Shown piece by piece: positions 34,766 through 43,130 of a stretch of DNA of 64,000 nucleotides. Every line of letters begins with the position of its first letter. Position 1 is the stretch's first letter. The notes below the pieces were generated by a model. That model was not told where the DNA came from and made no database searches. It saw only the letters and a program-made list of their open reading frames with translations. The position numbers were made by a program, and so were the translations under genes. The DNA lies in the NCBI RefSeq assembly GCF_022430545.2, contig NZ_CP092488.2:1922001-1986000 (forward strand), read 5' to 3'. Source of the stretch: Mycobacterium paraterrae. Its GTDB lineage: Bacteria; Actinomycetota; Actinomycetes; Mycobacteriales; Mycobacteriaceae.

Positions 34766-34795
34766 TTGACTTAAGTCAATCATGCACGTTAGATG
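34766..34795 (+). promoter_or_regulatory. SDR operon promoter with perfect regulon palindrome (copy D)
   Basis: ATTGACTT/AAGTCAAT (34765-34780) is a perfect 16-base palindrome. Its TTGACT (34766-34771) would be the -35, with TTAGAT (34789-34794) 17 bases on as -10. The start ATG is at 34822. The gap 34485-34821 otherwise holds no supported gene. Confidence 0.6.
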
Positions 34796-34821
34796 AGGGC
34801 TACCTGACGGGAAGGATTGCG

Positions 34822-35610
34822 ATGGCGCTCGAGCAGTTCAACTTGGACGGGCAGGTGGCAATCGTGACGGGGGCCGGGAAAGGCGTCGGCCAGGGCATCG
34901 CCAGAGTCCTCGCGGAGGCGGGCGCGACTGTTGTTGGCACTGCGCGCACCGAGGCCGACATTTTGGCGACGATCGACGGGATCGAGGAGGCCGGCGGCAA
35001 GGGACTCGCCGTGGTCGCTGACGCCCTTAGTCGCCCAGACAGCACGCGGGTCGTCGACACCACGATGGAGCGCTTTGGGCGCGTCGACATCTTGATCAAC
35101 AACGTCGGCGGCTCCTCCTACGCTCGGTTTCTGGACATCACCGACGAGGACTTCAAGCACACCTTCGACTGGTGTGTGACGTCCGCGTTCATCATGAGCC
35201 AGCTCGTCGCACCGCACATGATTGAGGCCGGTCACGGCAACATCGTCAATATCTCCTCGGGCTCAGCGCGTTTCGGGATCCGTGCTCTGGCGGCATACTG
35301 TGTTGCCAAGGGCGGACTCGAAGCTCTGACACGGGCCATGGCGCAAGAACTCGCGCCGAAGATCCGCGTCAACGCGATCGCGCTGGGATCCTTCGCGACC
35401 GACGGGCTGCAAGGCAGTTTGGACTTGATGCCCGGATCACGGGAAAAGATGGAAGAGGCGACGCCGCTGCACCGGCTCGGTGACGTAGAGGACCTCGGGC
35501 GGTTGTGTGTATATCTGTCCACGCCTAGCTGCTACGCCACAAACGCGATCTTCCACGTCGACGGCGGTATTGATTCCAACAATTCGCCCCTGCCGATTCC
35601 CGACTACTGA
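34822..35610 (+). CDS. SDR family oxidoreductase
   Basis: A 262-residue classical SDR from ATG 34822 (site gaagga). TGAGKGVG binds the cofactor, ILINNVGGS is the NNAG-type motif and YCVAK holds the active-site Tyr and Lys. Length is standard for the 3-oxoacyl-reductase-like group. Likely oxidises or reduces a hydroxyl/keto group of the compound handled by this region. It is 18 bases upstream of DapB-like copy 2, in one unit with it and with the SDR at 36699. Confidence 0.9.
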   Translation: MALEQFNLDGQVAIVTGAGKGVGQGIARVLAEAGATVVGTARTEADILATIDGIEEAGGKGLAVVADALSRPDSTRVVDTTMERFGRVDILINNVGGSSYARFLDITDEDFKHTFDWCVTSAFIMSQLVAPHMIEAGHGNIVNISSGSARFGIRALAAYCVAKGGLEALTRAMAQELAPKIRVNAIALGSFATDGLQGSLDLMPGSREKMEEATPLHRLGDVEDLGRLCVYLSTPSCYATNAIFHVDGGIDSNNSPLPIPDY

Positions 35611-35628
35611 TCAAGGACGGTGACAACG

Positions 35629-36702
35629 ATGCGCCGCGTCGTCCAATTCTCCACCGGCAATGTCGGAGTACACGCACTCAGGGTGCTCATTGAACGCCCC
35701 GACCTTGATTTGGTCGGCCTTCACGCAGCCAGCCCGGGCAAGATCGGACGCGACGCCGCCGACTTGTGCGGATTGAGCGAGCCCACCGGCATCGTCGCAA
35801 CCGACGATATCGACGCGCTCATCGCGCTGAAGCCCGACTGCGTGGTCTACACCGCGCAGGGCGAAACACGTCCGATGGAAGTAATCGAGCAGATGTCGAG
35901 GTTCCTGTCGGCGGGAATCAACATCGCCGCGACGTCGATGGTTTGGCTGGTGACGCCCCGCCAGGCCGACGACTGGCTGCGCCTGCCGCTGCAACAGGCC
36001 TGCGAGACGGGCAATGCTTCTCTCTACGTCAACGGTATCGACCCCGGGTACTCGGGAGACACCGAGGTGCACTCCGCTCTGAGCTTGACCGCCCGCGCCC
36101 GGTCGATCCTGGTTCAGGAGATTTTCGATTACGCGAATTACGACGACTTTGAATTCACCGGCAAGCAAATGGGTTTCGGGGCGGGTGCCGATGACGACAC
36201 TCCGCTGTTGTTCTTGCCCGGCGTGCTTGTCACGATGTGGGGCGGGGCGATACGCAACCTCGCAGATCAGTTGGGCGTGGACCTCGAAGACGTTCGTCAG
36301 CGAATCGAACCCTGGTACACCAAAGAACGGATCGAATGCAAGATGGCGACAATCGAACCGGGCCAGATGGCCGCGGTCAAATTCGCTGTCGAAGGTGTTC
36401 GCGACGGCCGCGCGGTGATCACGATGGAACACGTCACCCGGCTAACAGACGCATCGGCGCCGGATTGGGAATTTCCGCCCGACGGTCATCCCGGCGTTCA
36501 CCGCGTCGTTATCGACGGAGACCCGCGTGTCGAACTCAACACCCACGTTTCACACCCCGGCCTCGACGTCACCGATGCCGGCTGTTACGCAACAGCGGCC
36601 CGGGTGGTCAATGCGATCGACTGGATCTGTCGCGCCCCTGCGGGGCTTATTGCGGTAGAGGATATTCCGCCTGCTGCACTGATCCGCGGGTTGATGTGGT
36701 GA
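35629..36702 (+). CDS. DapB-like NAD(P)-dependent oxidoreductase, copy 2
   Basis: About 357 residues from ATG 35629, about 10 bases after aaggac; an in-frame GTG at 35620 is possible but too near that site. The nucleotide motif FSTGNVGVHAL, then DCVVYTA and INIAATSMVW parallel copy 1. It contains NGIDPGYSGD where copy 1 has SGINPGFIQL, a shared substrate-side turn. The next gene starts within its stop (GTGA), indicating coupled translation with a mycofactocin-type SDR. Confidence 0.8.
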   Translation: MRRVVQFSTGNVGVHALRVLIERPDLDLVGLHAASPGKIGRDAADLCGLSEPTGIVATDDIDALIALKPDCVVYTAQGETRPMEVIEQMSRFLSAGINIAATSMVWLVTPRQADDWLRLPLQQACETGNASLYVNGIDPGYSGDTEVHSALSLTARARSILVQEIFDYANYDDFEFTGKQMGFGAGADDDTPLLFLPGVLVTMWGGAIRNLADQLGVDLEDVRQRIEPWYTKERIECKMATIEPGQMAAVKFAVEGVRDGRAVITMEHVTRLTDASAPDWEFPPDGHPGVHRVVIDGDPRVELNTHVSHPGLDVTDAGCYATAARVVNAIDWICRAPAGLIAVEDIPPAALIRGLMW

Positions 36703-37517
36703 ATCCGCCTGCGGCCGGGCGGGTTGCCGGTAAGCGAGTGCTGATCACCGGCGCCGCAAGAGGTTTCGGACGAAGTCACGCGGTAAGGCTGGCCGAGGAG
36801 GGTGCCGATCTGATCGTGGTCGATCTGTGCCGGTCGCTGCCCGAAATCGAGTACCCGCTCGCCACCGAAGACGATCTCGCGGAAACAGTGCGGCTTGTCA
36901 CCGACCTAGGTCGCCGATGTGTCAGCCGCGTCGTCGATATCCGCGAGGAGGACGCCCTTAAATCGGCTGTCGATGACGGAGTTGCGGAGTTAGGCGGATT
37001 GGATGCCGCCGTTGCCAATGCCGGCGTTCTGACCGGCGGGCAATGGCACGAGACGACTGGCGAGCACTGGCGCACCGTCGTCGACGTCAATCTCATCGGG
37101 ACCTGGAATACCTGCGCAGCGGCGATACCGCACATCCTCGAACAGGGCGGAGGCAGCCTGGTAACCATAAGCTCGGCGGGCGCAGCCGCCGGCTTTCCGC
37201 TGCAGGTGCCCTACACGGCCGCCAAGCATGGAGTCATCGGCCTGACCTTGTCGCTGGCCAATGAGCTTGCGGCACAGAGTATTAGGGTCAATACCGTACT
37301 GCCGACGGGCGCCCCCACCGGAATGATCCCAGTCTCTCTCGGTAACGCACTCGGTGGCGAGCGAGGCGATCTGGTACCCCTGTTCATCAACGCCATGCCC
37401 ACACCGTGCATCGATCCCCTCGATGTCAGCCATGCGGTGCTCTACCTCGTCTCCGATGAGTCTCGCTTCGTCACCGGACTTCAATTCAAAGTCGATGCAG
37501 GCGTAACGATCAACTAG
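36699..37517 (+). CDS. Mycofactocin-coupled type SDR
   Basis: A 272-residue SDR from GTG 36699, overlapping the preceding stop by 4 bases. TGAARGFG and VANAGV are followed by active-site YTAAK. The loop DLCRSLPEIEYPLATEDDLA after the second strand is the insertion typical of the mycofactocin-coupled subfamily, in which NAD stays bound and is reoxidised by mycofactocin. It is the intact counterpart of the frameshifted gene at 1483. Probable role: oxidation of a secondary alcohol in this cluster's pathway. Confidence 0.88.
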   Translation: MNPPAAGRVAGKRVLITGAARGFGRSHAVRLAEEGADLIVVDLCRSLPEIEYPLATEDDLAETVRLVTDLGRRCVSRVVDIREEDALKSAVDDGVAELGGLDAAVANAGVLTGGQWHETTGEHWRTVVDVNLIGTWNTCAAAIPHILEQGGGSLVTISSAGAAAGFPLQVPYTAAKHGVIGLTLSLANELAAQSIRVNTVLPTGAPTGMIPVSLGNALGGERGDLVPLFINAMPTPCIDPLDVSHAVLYLVSDESRFVTGLQFKVDAGVTIN

Positions 37518-37618
37518 GTCCGCCGTCGACAAACGGCCGGTGCGATACGTAAGCAAGCAGAACCGCCTAGCGAAGGTGGCGATGCGTCGAAGTTTGGCTT
37601 GACCGGTTACCGATATGT

Positions 37619-38308
37619 CTACTTGCGCTGCGGAATCCGTGCGCGTGTCTGCGCGGTGTGCTTGGTGGGTCGTGTCTGCGTGCTCGGGCGTTGCTTAGGT
37701 CCCTGCGTTGCCGTCGCGGAGACCGCTGGGGCTACCCATCGTCGTAAAAAGGCTCGCAATTCGTCACCGGTGTGCGGCGGGCGGCCCGGATCGATGACCA
37801 GCGACTGAACGACCCGAAGCATGAACTCGACGAGCGAGTCGAGTTCAGCGTCGTCGGCGTAGCCGGCGCGCGTCCAGTCGACGGCGAACCGTTCCACGAT
37901 GGCGCGCCCGAAGGACAGCGCCGTGTCCGAGGTGACGCCCGAAGAGAAGGCACTGGCCTTTCCCGGGGTTAGCAGCAGGCCGAGGTAGCGCTCGTGGGGA
38001 AGCCGCTCCAAGGTGTGGGCGATCGCTTCGACAACCGCCTCGGCGGGATCGTGAATTGTGTGAACATGCGCCGCCAGCTTGTCGAGGAAGGGCGCGACTT
38101 CGGAGACCGAGGTCGCGTACAGCAGGGCCTCTGTGCTGGGAAAGTAGCGATACACCGTCTGCCGGGTGACCCCGACATCTTTGGCCACGTCGGAGATGCC
38201 GAAATCCTTGCCGTGTCGATCGATCCGGCGCTTGGCGGCTTCCAGGATGCGGGCCGTCGCCTCGTCGTCGTCCGCCGGAGTCTGACCCGACCAGCCATGG
38301 GTGCGCAT
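37619..38308 (-). CDS. TetR family regulator
   Basis: A 229-residue TetR protein. The HTH lies near residues 35-60 (ISDVAKDVGVTRQTVYRYFP). The C-terminal 30 residues are basic and of low complexity (GPKQRPSTQTRPTKHTAQTR), an unusual tail. It is divergent from the Rieske oxygenase gene, with a spaced inverted repeat at 38383-38414 between them, so it most likely controls that gene. Confidence 0.88.
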   Translation of the reverse strand: MRTHGWSGQTPADDDEATARILEAAKRRIDRHGKDFGISDVAKDVGVTRQTVYRYFPSTEALLYATSVSEVAPFLDKLAAHVHTIHDPAEAVVEAIAHTLERLPHERYLGLLLTPGKASAFSSGVTSDTALSFGRAIVERFAVDWTRAGYADDAELDSLVEFMLRVVQSLVIDPGRPPHTGDELRAFLRRWVAPAVSATATQGPKQRPSTQTRPTKHTAQTRARIPQRK

Positions 38309-38382
38309 CAGCGGGCGACTTCGGGTGCGTACATGCCGAGCAGGTTACCGTCCTTCGCGCCGGGCATGGGGTCCTCACTACT

Positions 38383-38414
38383 TGACCATCCACTCATATT
38401 TACATGTATGGTCA
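38383..38414. promoter_or_regulatory. Inverted repeat before the Rieske oxygenase gene
   Basis: TGACCAT (38383-38389) and ATGGTCA (38408-38414) are perfect 7-base arms 18 bases apart; TTGACC at 38382 could be a -35. The oxygenase ATG with its aaggagag site is 27 bases downstream. Candidate operator for the TetR at 37619-38308. Confidence 0.45.
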
Positions 38415-38440
38415 TCGGAGTGCCGATGAAGGAGAGAAGA

Positions 38441-39613
38441 ATGGCCACCGCTGGTGACGTCCGCACGGGAGTGTGGGACATCGAGTTGACTCGCCGCGCT
38501 TTAAACGTGGTGCGCGACAAGACCACTGAGTTCGCCGACGATGTCTTGCGGGTTCCTCTGCATTACTACCGCGATCCCAAGATTACCGAGATCGAGGAAA
38601 CGCAGATCCTTCGTCGGACACCGTTGGCGATCATCCCGAGCGCACAACTCGCGAAGCCTAACGACTACGTGGTGCGCTCGGTGCTCGGCGACTCGCTGCT
38701 GGTCACCCGGGACAAAGACGGCCAGAGTCACGTATTTCTCAACTACTGCCGGCACCGAGGTGCGATGCCTGCGTGCGGGTCTGGCAGCGCCACACGATTC
38801 ACCTGCCCGTACCACGCGTGGACGTACCGAAACGACGGTTCGTTACTGACCGTTCCCAGCGGCGGTTCCTTCACCGGCATGGAAAAAGCCGACTACGGAT
38901 TGGTCGAGTTACCCAATGACGAGCGTTACGGCTTCATCTGGGCGGTCCTGAGCGCCGACGCCGACATCGACGTCGAGGCACACGTCGGATCGCTCGGCTC
39001 CGATCTGGCTGAACTGGACTATCCGTCGTTTGGATATCACGACTACCGCGAGTTCGAGTCCGAGGTGTCCTGGAAGGGCGCGCTCGAGGCCTTCGCGGAA
39101 AGCTACCACTTCCCATTCGTCCACGGCGAGAGCCTGATTGGGCAGAACGCTCTGTCCAATACATCCATCCACGACACCTATGGCAAGCACCATCGCATGG
39201 GCTTTCCCTTCAACTGGATCACCAACCTGGACTCCGATCCCAGCGCGTCGTGGGATGTGCGCGACAACATGGGCGTCATCTACTGGATCTATCCGAATCT
39301 CATCCTGGCCAATAGCAGTGTCGGTGTCGAGGTCATCGACATACTGCCCGCCGGATCGCCAACCCGGTGCACGGTGCGCCACACCTGGCTGGCTCGCACT
39401 CCCGCTCGCGACGATGCGACCCGCGCGGGCTACGACATGGTGTTCGACGCCGTTCACGCCGCGGTTCGCGACGAGGATTTCGCGATGCTTCCCCAGTGCG
39501 GTGAGGGTGTCCGTCACGGCCAACACGACCACATGATCATCGGCCGCAACGAGATCGGCGTCCAACACATGATCCGCGTCTTCGCCCACGAACTGGGTGT
39601 AGCTCTCGCCTGA
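38441..39613 (+). CDS. Rieske non-haem iron oxygenase, large subunit
   Basis: A 390-residue ring-hydroxylating-type oxygenase alpha subunit. The Rieske cluster ligands are Cys103-x-His105 and Cys122-x2-His125 (YCRHRG ... CPYHAW). The catalytic iron site is seen as ESYHFPFVH (His223, His228) with a later Asp in the C-terminal part. No beta subunit, ferredoxin or reductase gene adjoins, so it may be a homomeric (KshA- or carnitine-monooxygenase-like) enzyme using a shared reductase. Reaction: dioxygenation, monooxygenation or demethylation of an unknown substrate. Confidence 0.9.
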   Translation: MATAGDVRTGVWDIELTRRALNVVRDKTTEFADDVLRVPLHYYRDPKITEIEETQILRRTPLAIIPSAQLAKPNDYVVRSVLGDSLLVTRDKDGQSHVFLNYCRHRGAMPACGSGSATRFTCPYHAWTYRNDGSLLTVPSGGSFTGMEKADYGLVELPNDERYGFIWAVLSADADIDVEAHVGSLGSDLAELDYPSFGYHDYREFESEVSWKGALEAFAESYHFPFVHGESLIGQNALSNTSIHDTYGKHHRMGFPFNWITNLDSDPSASWDVRDNMGVIYWIYPNLILANSSVGVEVIDILPAGSPTRCTVRHTWLARTPARDDATRAGYDMVFDAVHAAVRDEDFAMLPQCGEGVRHGQHDHMIIGRNEIGVQHMIRVFAHELGVALA

Positions 39614-39739
39614 TTCCGCGCGATTGCAAAATCGCGAACTGCCGGATCTGTCGAGGCTTTGTCTTGGCCCTCACGACGCACTGTCCTGGGATCCGAGGCA
39701 GCGCAGAAACATCCGCCCGGCAGTCTTTACGATCGGCGG

Positions 39740-40465
39740 GTGTCTCCTGCGAATCGGCACAGTCCAGAAGAACGCCGGGCTGCGGTTGCCCGTGCGTTCG
39801 GGCCCAACGGCGACGCCGCTCAAGTGGCGCGTGACCTGGGTGTACATCCTGCCACGGTGTATCGGTGGGCCAAGCAGCCTCTTTCGCCGCAAGAACAACC
39901 GACCGTCACGACGGCCGCACGTCTCATCGAGACAACCCTGGATTTACTCCGTATCCGCGACTACGGCGAAATCACGGTAGAGGAGGTGGCTCGGACCGCA
40001 GGGGTAGGGCTGCGAACCGCGTTCCATCACTTCGCGAGCAAACGCGATCTGTTTCACGCCGCCATCGATAATGCGGCGACCCAACTCATCGCGGAAATGC
40101 AGCGGCGCTACGGCAGTGAAACCTGGCCCGCACAGCCAGAGCAGCAGTTGCGCGTATTCCTTCGGGTTGCTGCCGAAGCTATTTACGCCACGCCTGCGGC
40201 CCACGTCCTATTCCGTGATCTGGGAGTGCCGCGCAAGGACAGCTTCGCGGAGCGTTGGCATGAGGCCTTCGAACGCGCCCTCGCTGAGTTGTTGGTTTGT
40301 CTCGCCGAAGGTGGTGCGCTCGCCGCCGATGTCGACGTCGAAGCCTGCGCTGGGGCGATCACCGCCGCTATGCGGGGAATCCATGCGAGCGTGTTCGAAG
40401 GTGTCGACCCGGACCAAGCGATCCGCCTGGTCGACCGGCTTTGGCTCATCGTGGCGCGCGAGTAG
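39740..40465 (+). CDS. TetR regulator with an extra N-terminal helix-turn-helix
   Basis: About 241 residues from GTG 39740; the frame is open back to 39659 but the codon context there is poor. Before the usual TetR HTH (ITVEEVARTAGVGLRTAFHHF) there is a second HTH-like unit, DAAQVARDLGVHPATVYRWAKQ, of the kind seen in transposase-type or homeodomain-like repressors. Two DNA-binding units in one chain are unusual for this family. It follows the Rieske gene and converges with an NmrA-like gene. Targets unknown. Confidence 0.8.
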   Translation: MSPANRHSPEERRAAVARAFGPNGDAAQVARDLGVHPATVYRWAKQPLSPQEQPTVTTAARLIETTLDLLRIRDYGEITVEEVARTAGVGLRTAFHHFASKRDLFHAAIDNAATQLIAEMQRRYGSETWPAQPEQQLRVFLRVAAEAIYATPAAHVLFRDLGVPRKDSFAERWHEAFERALAELLVCLAEGGALAADVDVEACAGAITAAMRGIHASVFEGVDPDQAIRLVDRLWLIVARE

Positions 40466-40556
40466 CACGTTAGCAAAGCCAACGGCGAATTCAGCTTGGC
40501 TGCAGCGATTTCCGGTACATCAACCCGTCGAAGCCTTCACCGCGCAGCGACTAGCC

Positions 40557-41534
40557 TCAGCGGCCACTCCCTGCCGTGCGCGCGACGCGTCTGGCGAACT
40601 GTTCGTAGCTTGTGGGGTTGCGACCCAACAGCTTCGGCAGGTCGGCCATATTGCCGGGGGGCAGGCCATTGGTGTCGTAATACGTCATCATCCCGACGTA
40701 GGTGCTGCGCGCGTCGGAGGGCCAATTTCGGATGCCCCGCGCATTTGACGACTCACGAATGCCGCGAACAAGGTGGGGCAGTGCACTGAGCTTGGTGTTG
40801 AGCAGTGACTGGACCACGGCGGCTCCAATGGTCGGTGCGGCGACAAGTGGGTTGTCGACAGTGTTGGGAGGCAAACGAAGCGCGGTCACCCGGTGTCCTA
40901 GCACCCGGCTCCAGATTTCTGCCATCTCGTTGCGGTCGAGTGCCTCTGCCGAAAGATCGTAGGTCTTGCCAACGTGCTCGTCGGGCGCGCTCAATACGGT
41001 TGCGGCCGCCTCGGCGACATCTTCGACGTCGACCATGCCCATCACGCTGGTCGGTGACACTGGATAGGGCATCAGGCCCGCCCGGATGAACTCCCAGAAC
41101 TCTAGATAGTTCTGCATGTAATGGGACGGACGCAAAATGGTCACGGGCAAGCCCGAGTCGTGCAACAGTCGCTCGACCAAGAGCTTCTGATGGTGATGGA
41201 CCAGCTCGTCGATATCGGGATGAATTACCGAGTGGAAGGCGATGTGCTCCACACCCTGGGCAGTGCAAATCTCGATGAGTGCTTGGGCAACGGGCACCTC
41301 ATCAATGAGTTGCGTCGGAGCGGCGTGGTACGTCCGCTTCACGCCGCTGAGCGCCTTCTCGAGATCTGTGCGGTTTCGCAGGTCGCCCACCACAATCTCG
41401 CTGGCCCCGTCGCTGCGCGCCAGTTGGGCCTGGGCGTCGTTCTTGACGAATGCGCGGACGTCCAACCCTCGTTCATGAAGGCCGCGGACCAGCGGGCGTC
41501 CGACACCGCCTGCGGCACTGGTGACCAGAATCAT
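40557..41534 (-). CDS. NmrA-like NAD(P)-binding oxidoreductase
   Basis: A 325-residue atypical SDR. TSAAGGVGRPLV is the nucleotide loop, VVGDLRNRTDLEKAL and HIAFHSVIHPDID follow as in NmrA/HSCARG-type proteins. Classical YxxxK is not evident. Members are NADP sensors or reductases acting on quinones and aromatic compounds. A small gap of 88 bases separates it from the next leftward SDR gene. Confidence 0.8.
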   Translation of the reverse strand: MILVTSAAGGVGRPLVRGLHERGLDVRAFVKNDAQAQLARSDGASEIVVGDLRNRTDLEKALSGVKRTYHAAPTQLIDEVPVAQALIEICTAQGVEHIAFHSVIHPDIDELVHHHQKLLVERLLHDSGLPVTILRPSHYMQNYLEFWEFIRAGLMPYPVSPTSVMGMVDVEDVAEAAATVLSAPDEHVGKTYDLSAEALDRNEMAEIWSRVLGHRVTALRLPPNTVDNPLVAAPTIGAAVVQSLLNTKLSALPHLVRGIRESSNARGIRNWPSDARSTYVGMMTYYDTNGLPPGNMADLPKLLGRNPTSYEQFARRVARTAGSGR

Positions 41535-41622
41535 GAACGACCTCCAGACGACGATTCCGAACGCGGACGCGATCGGTTGCGGTGCGGTGGCACGGTTGCG
41601 CCCTCGCGTAGCGGTGTAGTTG

Positions 41623-42447
41623 TCACGTGTCCTCCCGGGGAATGAAGGGAATTGCGCCTGCGCGTGCCGGAGCGATTGGATGAAGAATCCGGGCCACGAG
41701 TGGAATCAGGAGTCTGCGAGGGACTAGTCCCGCAAACCGCGCCGTCCACGAATTCGCAATACCTGAAACGACATAGGGCGGAGTCGACCGGCGATCGAGG
41801 GCACGCATGCCTGTGGCCGCGACTTGCTCGGCCGTTTGCATCCGTCCGGCCACCGTTGCGGCCTCACCGATCACGTCGAAGAACTCGGTCCGCGTGGGTC
41901 CCGGGGCGAGCGCGAAAACCTTGACGCCATGCTGTTTGGCTTCGTACCAGAGCGACTGAGAAAAACTCTGGACGAAAGCCTTCGCCGCCGAGTAGACGGC
42001 AAGCGAAGGGACCGGCTGAAACGCGGTGGTGCTGGAGACGTTGACGATGGCTCCCTGTCCACGCTCGACCATTGCCGGCAAAAAGGCATGGCACACATCC
42101 ACCACGGCTCGGACGTCGACGGCGATCAGACGAGCGAATTCCTCGCCGCTGCCGGTCAGAAACGGGCCTTGCGTGGCAAAGCCGGCGTTGTTGACGACCA
42201 GGTCGAACTCGCCGCCCACCTGCTTGCGCAGGGCTGCACCTGCGCCGTCCATCGACAGATCGAATGCCACGGTCTCGCAAGTAATTTCGTGTGCCGTCAT
42301 CAGTTCGCGGGCAATGCGCTCAAGCCTGTCCTCGCGCCGCGCGACAAGAACGAGATCCGAGCCGCGCGCGGCCAATTCCCGCGCGAATGCGACCCCGATG
42401 CCCGAACTGGCGCCGGTGACCAGAGACCGTGACGGTCGATACGACAT
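41623..42447 (-). CDS. SDR family NAD(P)-dependent oxidoreductase
   Basis: About 274 residues from ATG 42447, preceded by gggag; ATG 42462 is the alternative. SLVTGASSGIG, NNAGFATQGPF and YSAAK are intact. The C-terminal 60 residues (TARFAGLVPRRLLIPLVARIL) form a membrane-associating, basic-hydrophobic tail, as in DltE/SadH-like SDRs. It is divergent from the membrane protein gene at 42684. Confidence 0.87.
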   Translation of the reverse strand: MSYRPSRSLVTGASSGIGVAFARELAARGSDLVLVARREDRLERIARELMTAHEITCETVAFDLSMDGAGAALRKQVGGEFDLVVNNAGFATQGPFLTGSGEEFARLIAVDVRAVVDVCHAFLPAMVERGQGAIVNVSSTTAFQPVPSLAVYSAAKAFVQSFSQSLWYEAKQHGVKVFALAPGPTRTEFFDVIGEAATVAGRMQTAEQVAATGMRALDRRSTPPYVVSGIANSWTARFAGLVPRRLLIPLVARILHPIAPARAGAIPFIPREDT

Positions 42448-42641
42448 CGCACTCCCATCCATGTGGTACTCAGCGACCCCCGCCGAGCATTTTGGCCGAA
42501 GGCTTCGCAAAATATTGCATTCAACATGCAAACAACGCAAATCTGCGCATGTACGCCGCGTGCCGACCACAGCGACAACCTGGGCCGGGCTCATCGCCGG
42601 TGCGATGACCACCCCCTTGCGTCAGGATGCTTCATCTGTAA

Positions 42642-42669
42642 CTATTTTGTTGAACGATCGATAAAATAG
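42642..42669. promoter_or_regulatory. AT-rich inverted repeat upstream of the 42.7 kb operon
   Basis: CTATTTT (42642-42648) and AAAATAG (42663-42669) are perfect 7-base arms 14 bases apart, only 15 bases before ATG 42684. Candidate operator for the TetR encoded in the same unit (44126). Confidence 0.45.
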
Positions 42670-42683
42670 ATTGGTGATGCGGA

Positions 42684-43127
42684 ATGGTGGCTGCAATTCA
42701 GGTGCTCGTCACCGTTGCGGTGCTGTCGTTCGCGGTGGTGGCGGTGGCGGCTGATCTGAACCGAACGCATGCGACCAATCCGCGCTGGATGGGGCATGCG
42801 CGGTTTCATGTGGTGTGGCAGGCCGCCACCCATGTCGGGGTGGGCGTGTTGGCGTTGGTGCTGATGTGGGCGCCGTTGGGGCCGAGAGGATTTCGGGTGG
42901 GCGTGGCGGCCGTGATCGCGGCCGCGGTGCTGGCCGGGTTTTTCGTGGCGATGGCCACGATGCGGTCCTACGGCGGGCAGCTCGCCGACCCGAATGGTTA
43001 CCGCCCCCTGCCGATCAGCATCGCGGGTCGCCGCAAAGTGATCGACAAAAACGTCGCCTTATTCGTTGGCGCAGCGCTGATGCTGTCGGCGGCAGTGGTG
43101 TTGATCGTGATCAATGGAGGTGTATGA
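42684..43127 (+). CDS. Four-span membrane protein, unknown function
   Basis: A 147-residue protein with about four hydrophobic spans: VLVTVAVLSFAVVAVAA, ATHVGVGVLALVLMWA, VAAVIAAAVLAGFFVA and ALFVGAALMLSAAVVLIV. A histidine-bearing loop, HATNPRWMGHARFHVVWQ, follows the first span. No ribosome site is clear, and the near palindrome upstream leaves room for a very short leader. It is 3 bases from the FAH-family gene and so in one operon with it. Family not recognised. Confidence 0.65.
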   Translation: MVAAIQVLVTVAVLSFAVVAVAADLNRTHATNPRWMGHARFHVVWQAATHVGVGVLALVLMWAPLGPRGFRVGVAAVIAAAVLAGFFVAMATMRSYGGQLADPNGYRPLPISIAGRRKVIDKNVALFVGAALMLSAAVVLIVINGGV

Positions 43128-43130
43128 GCG

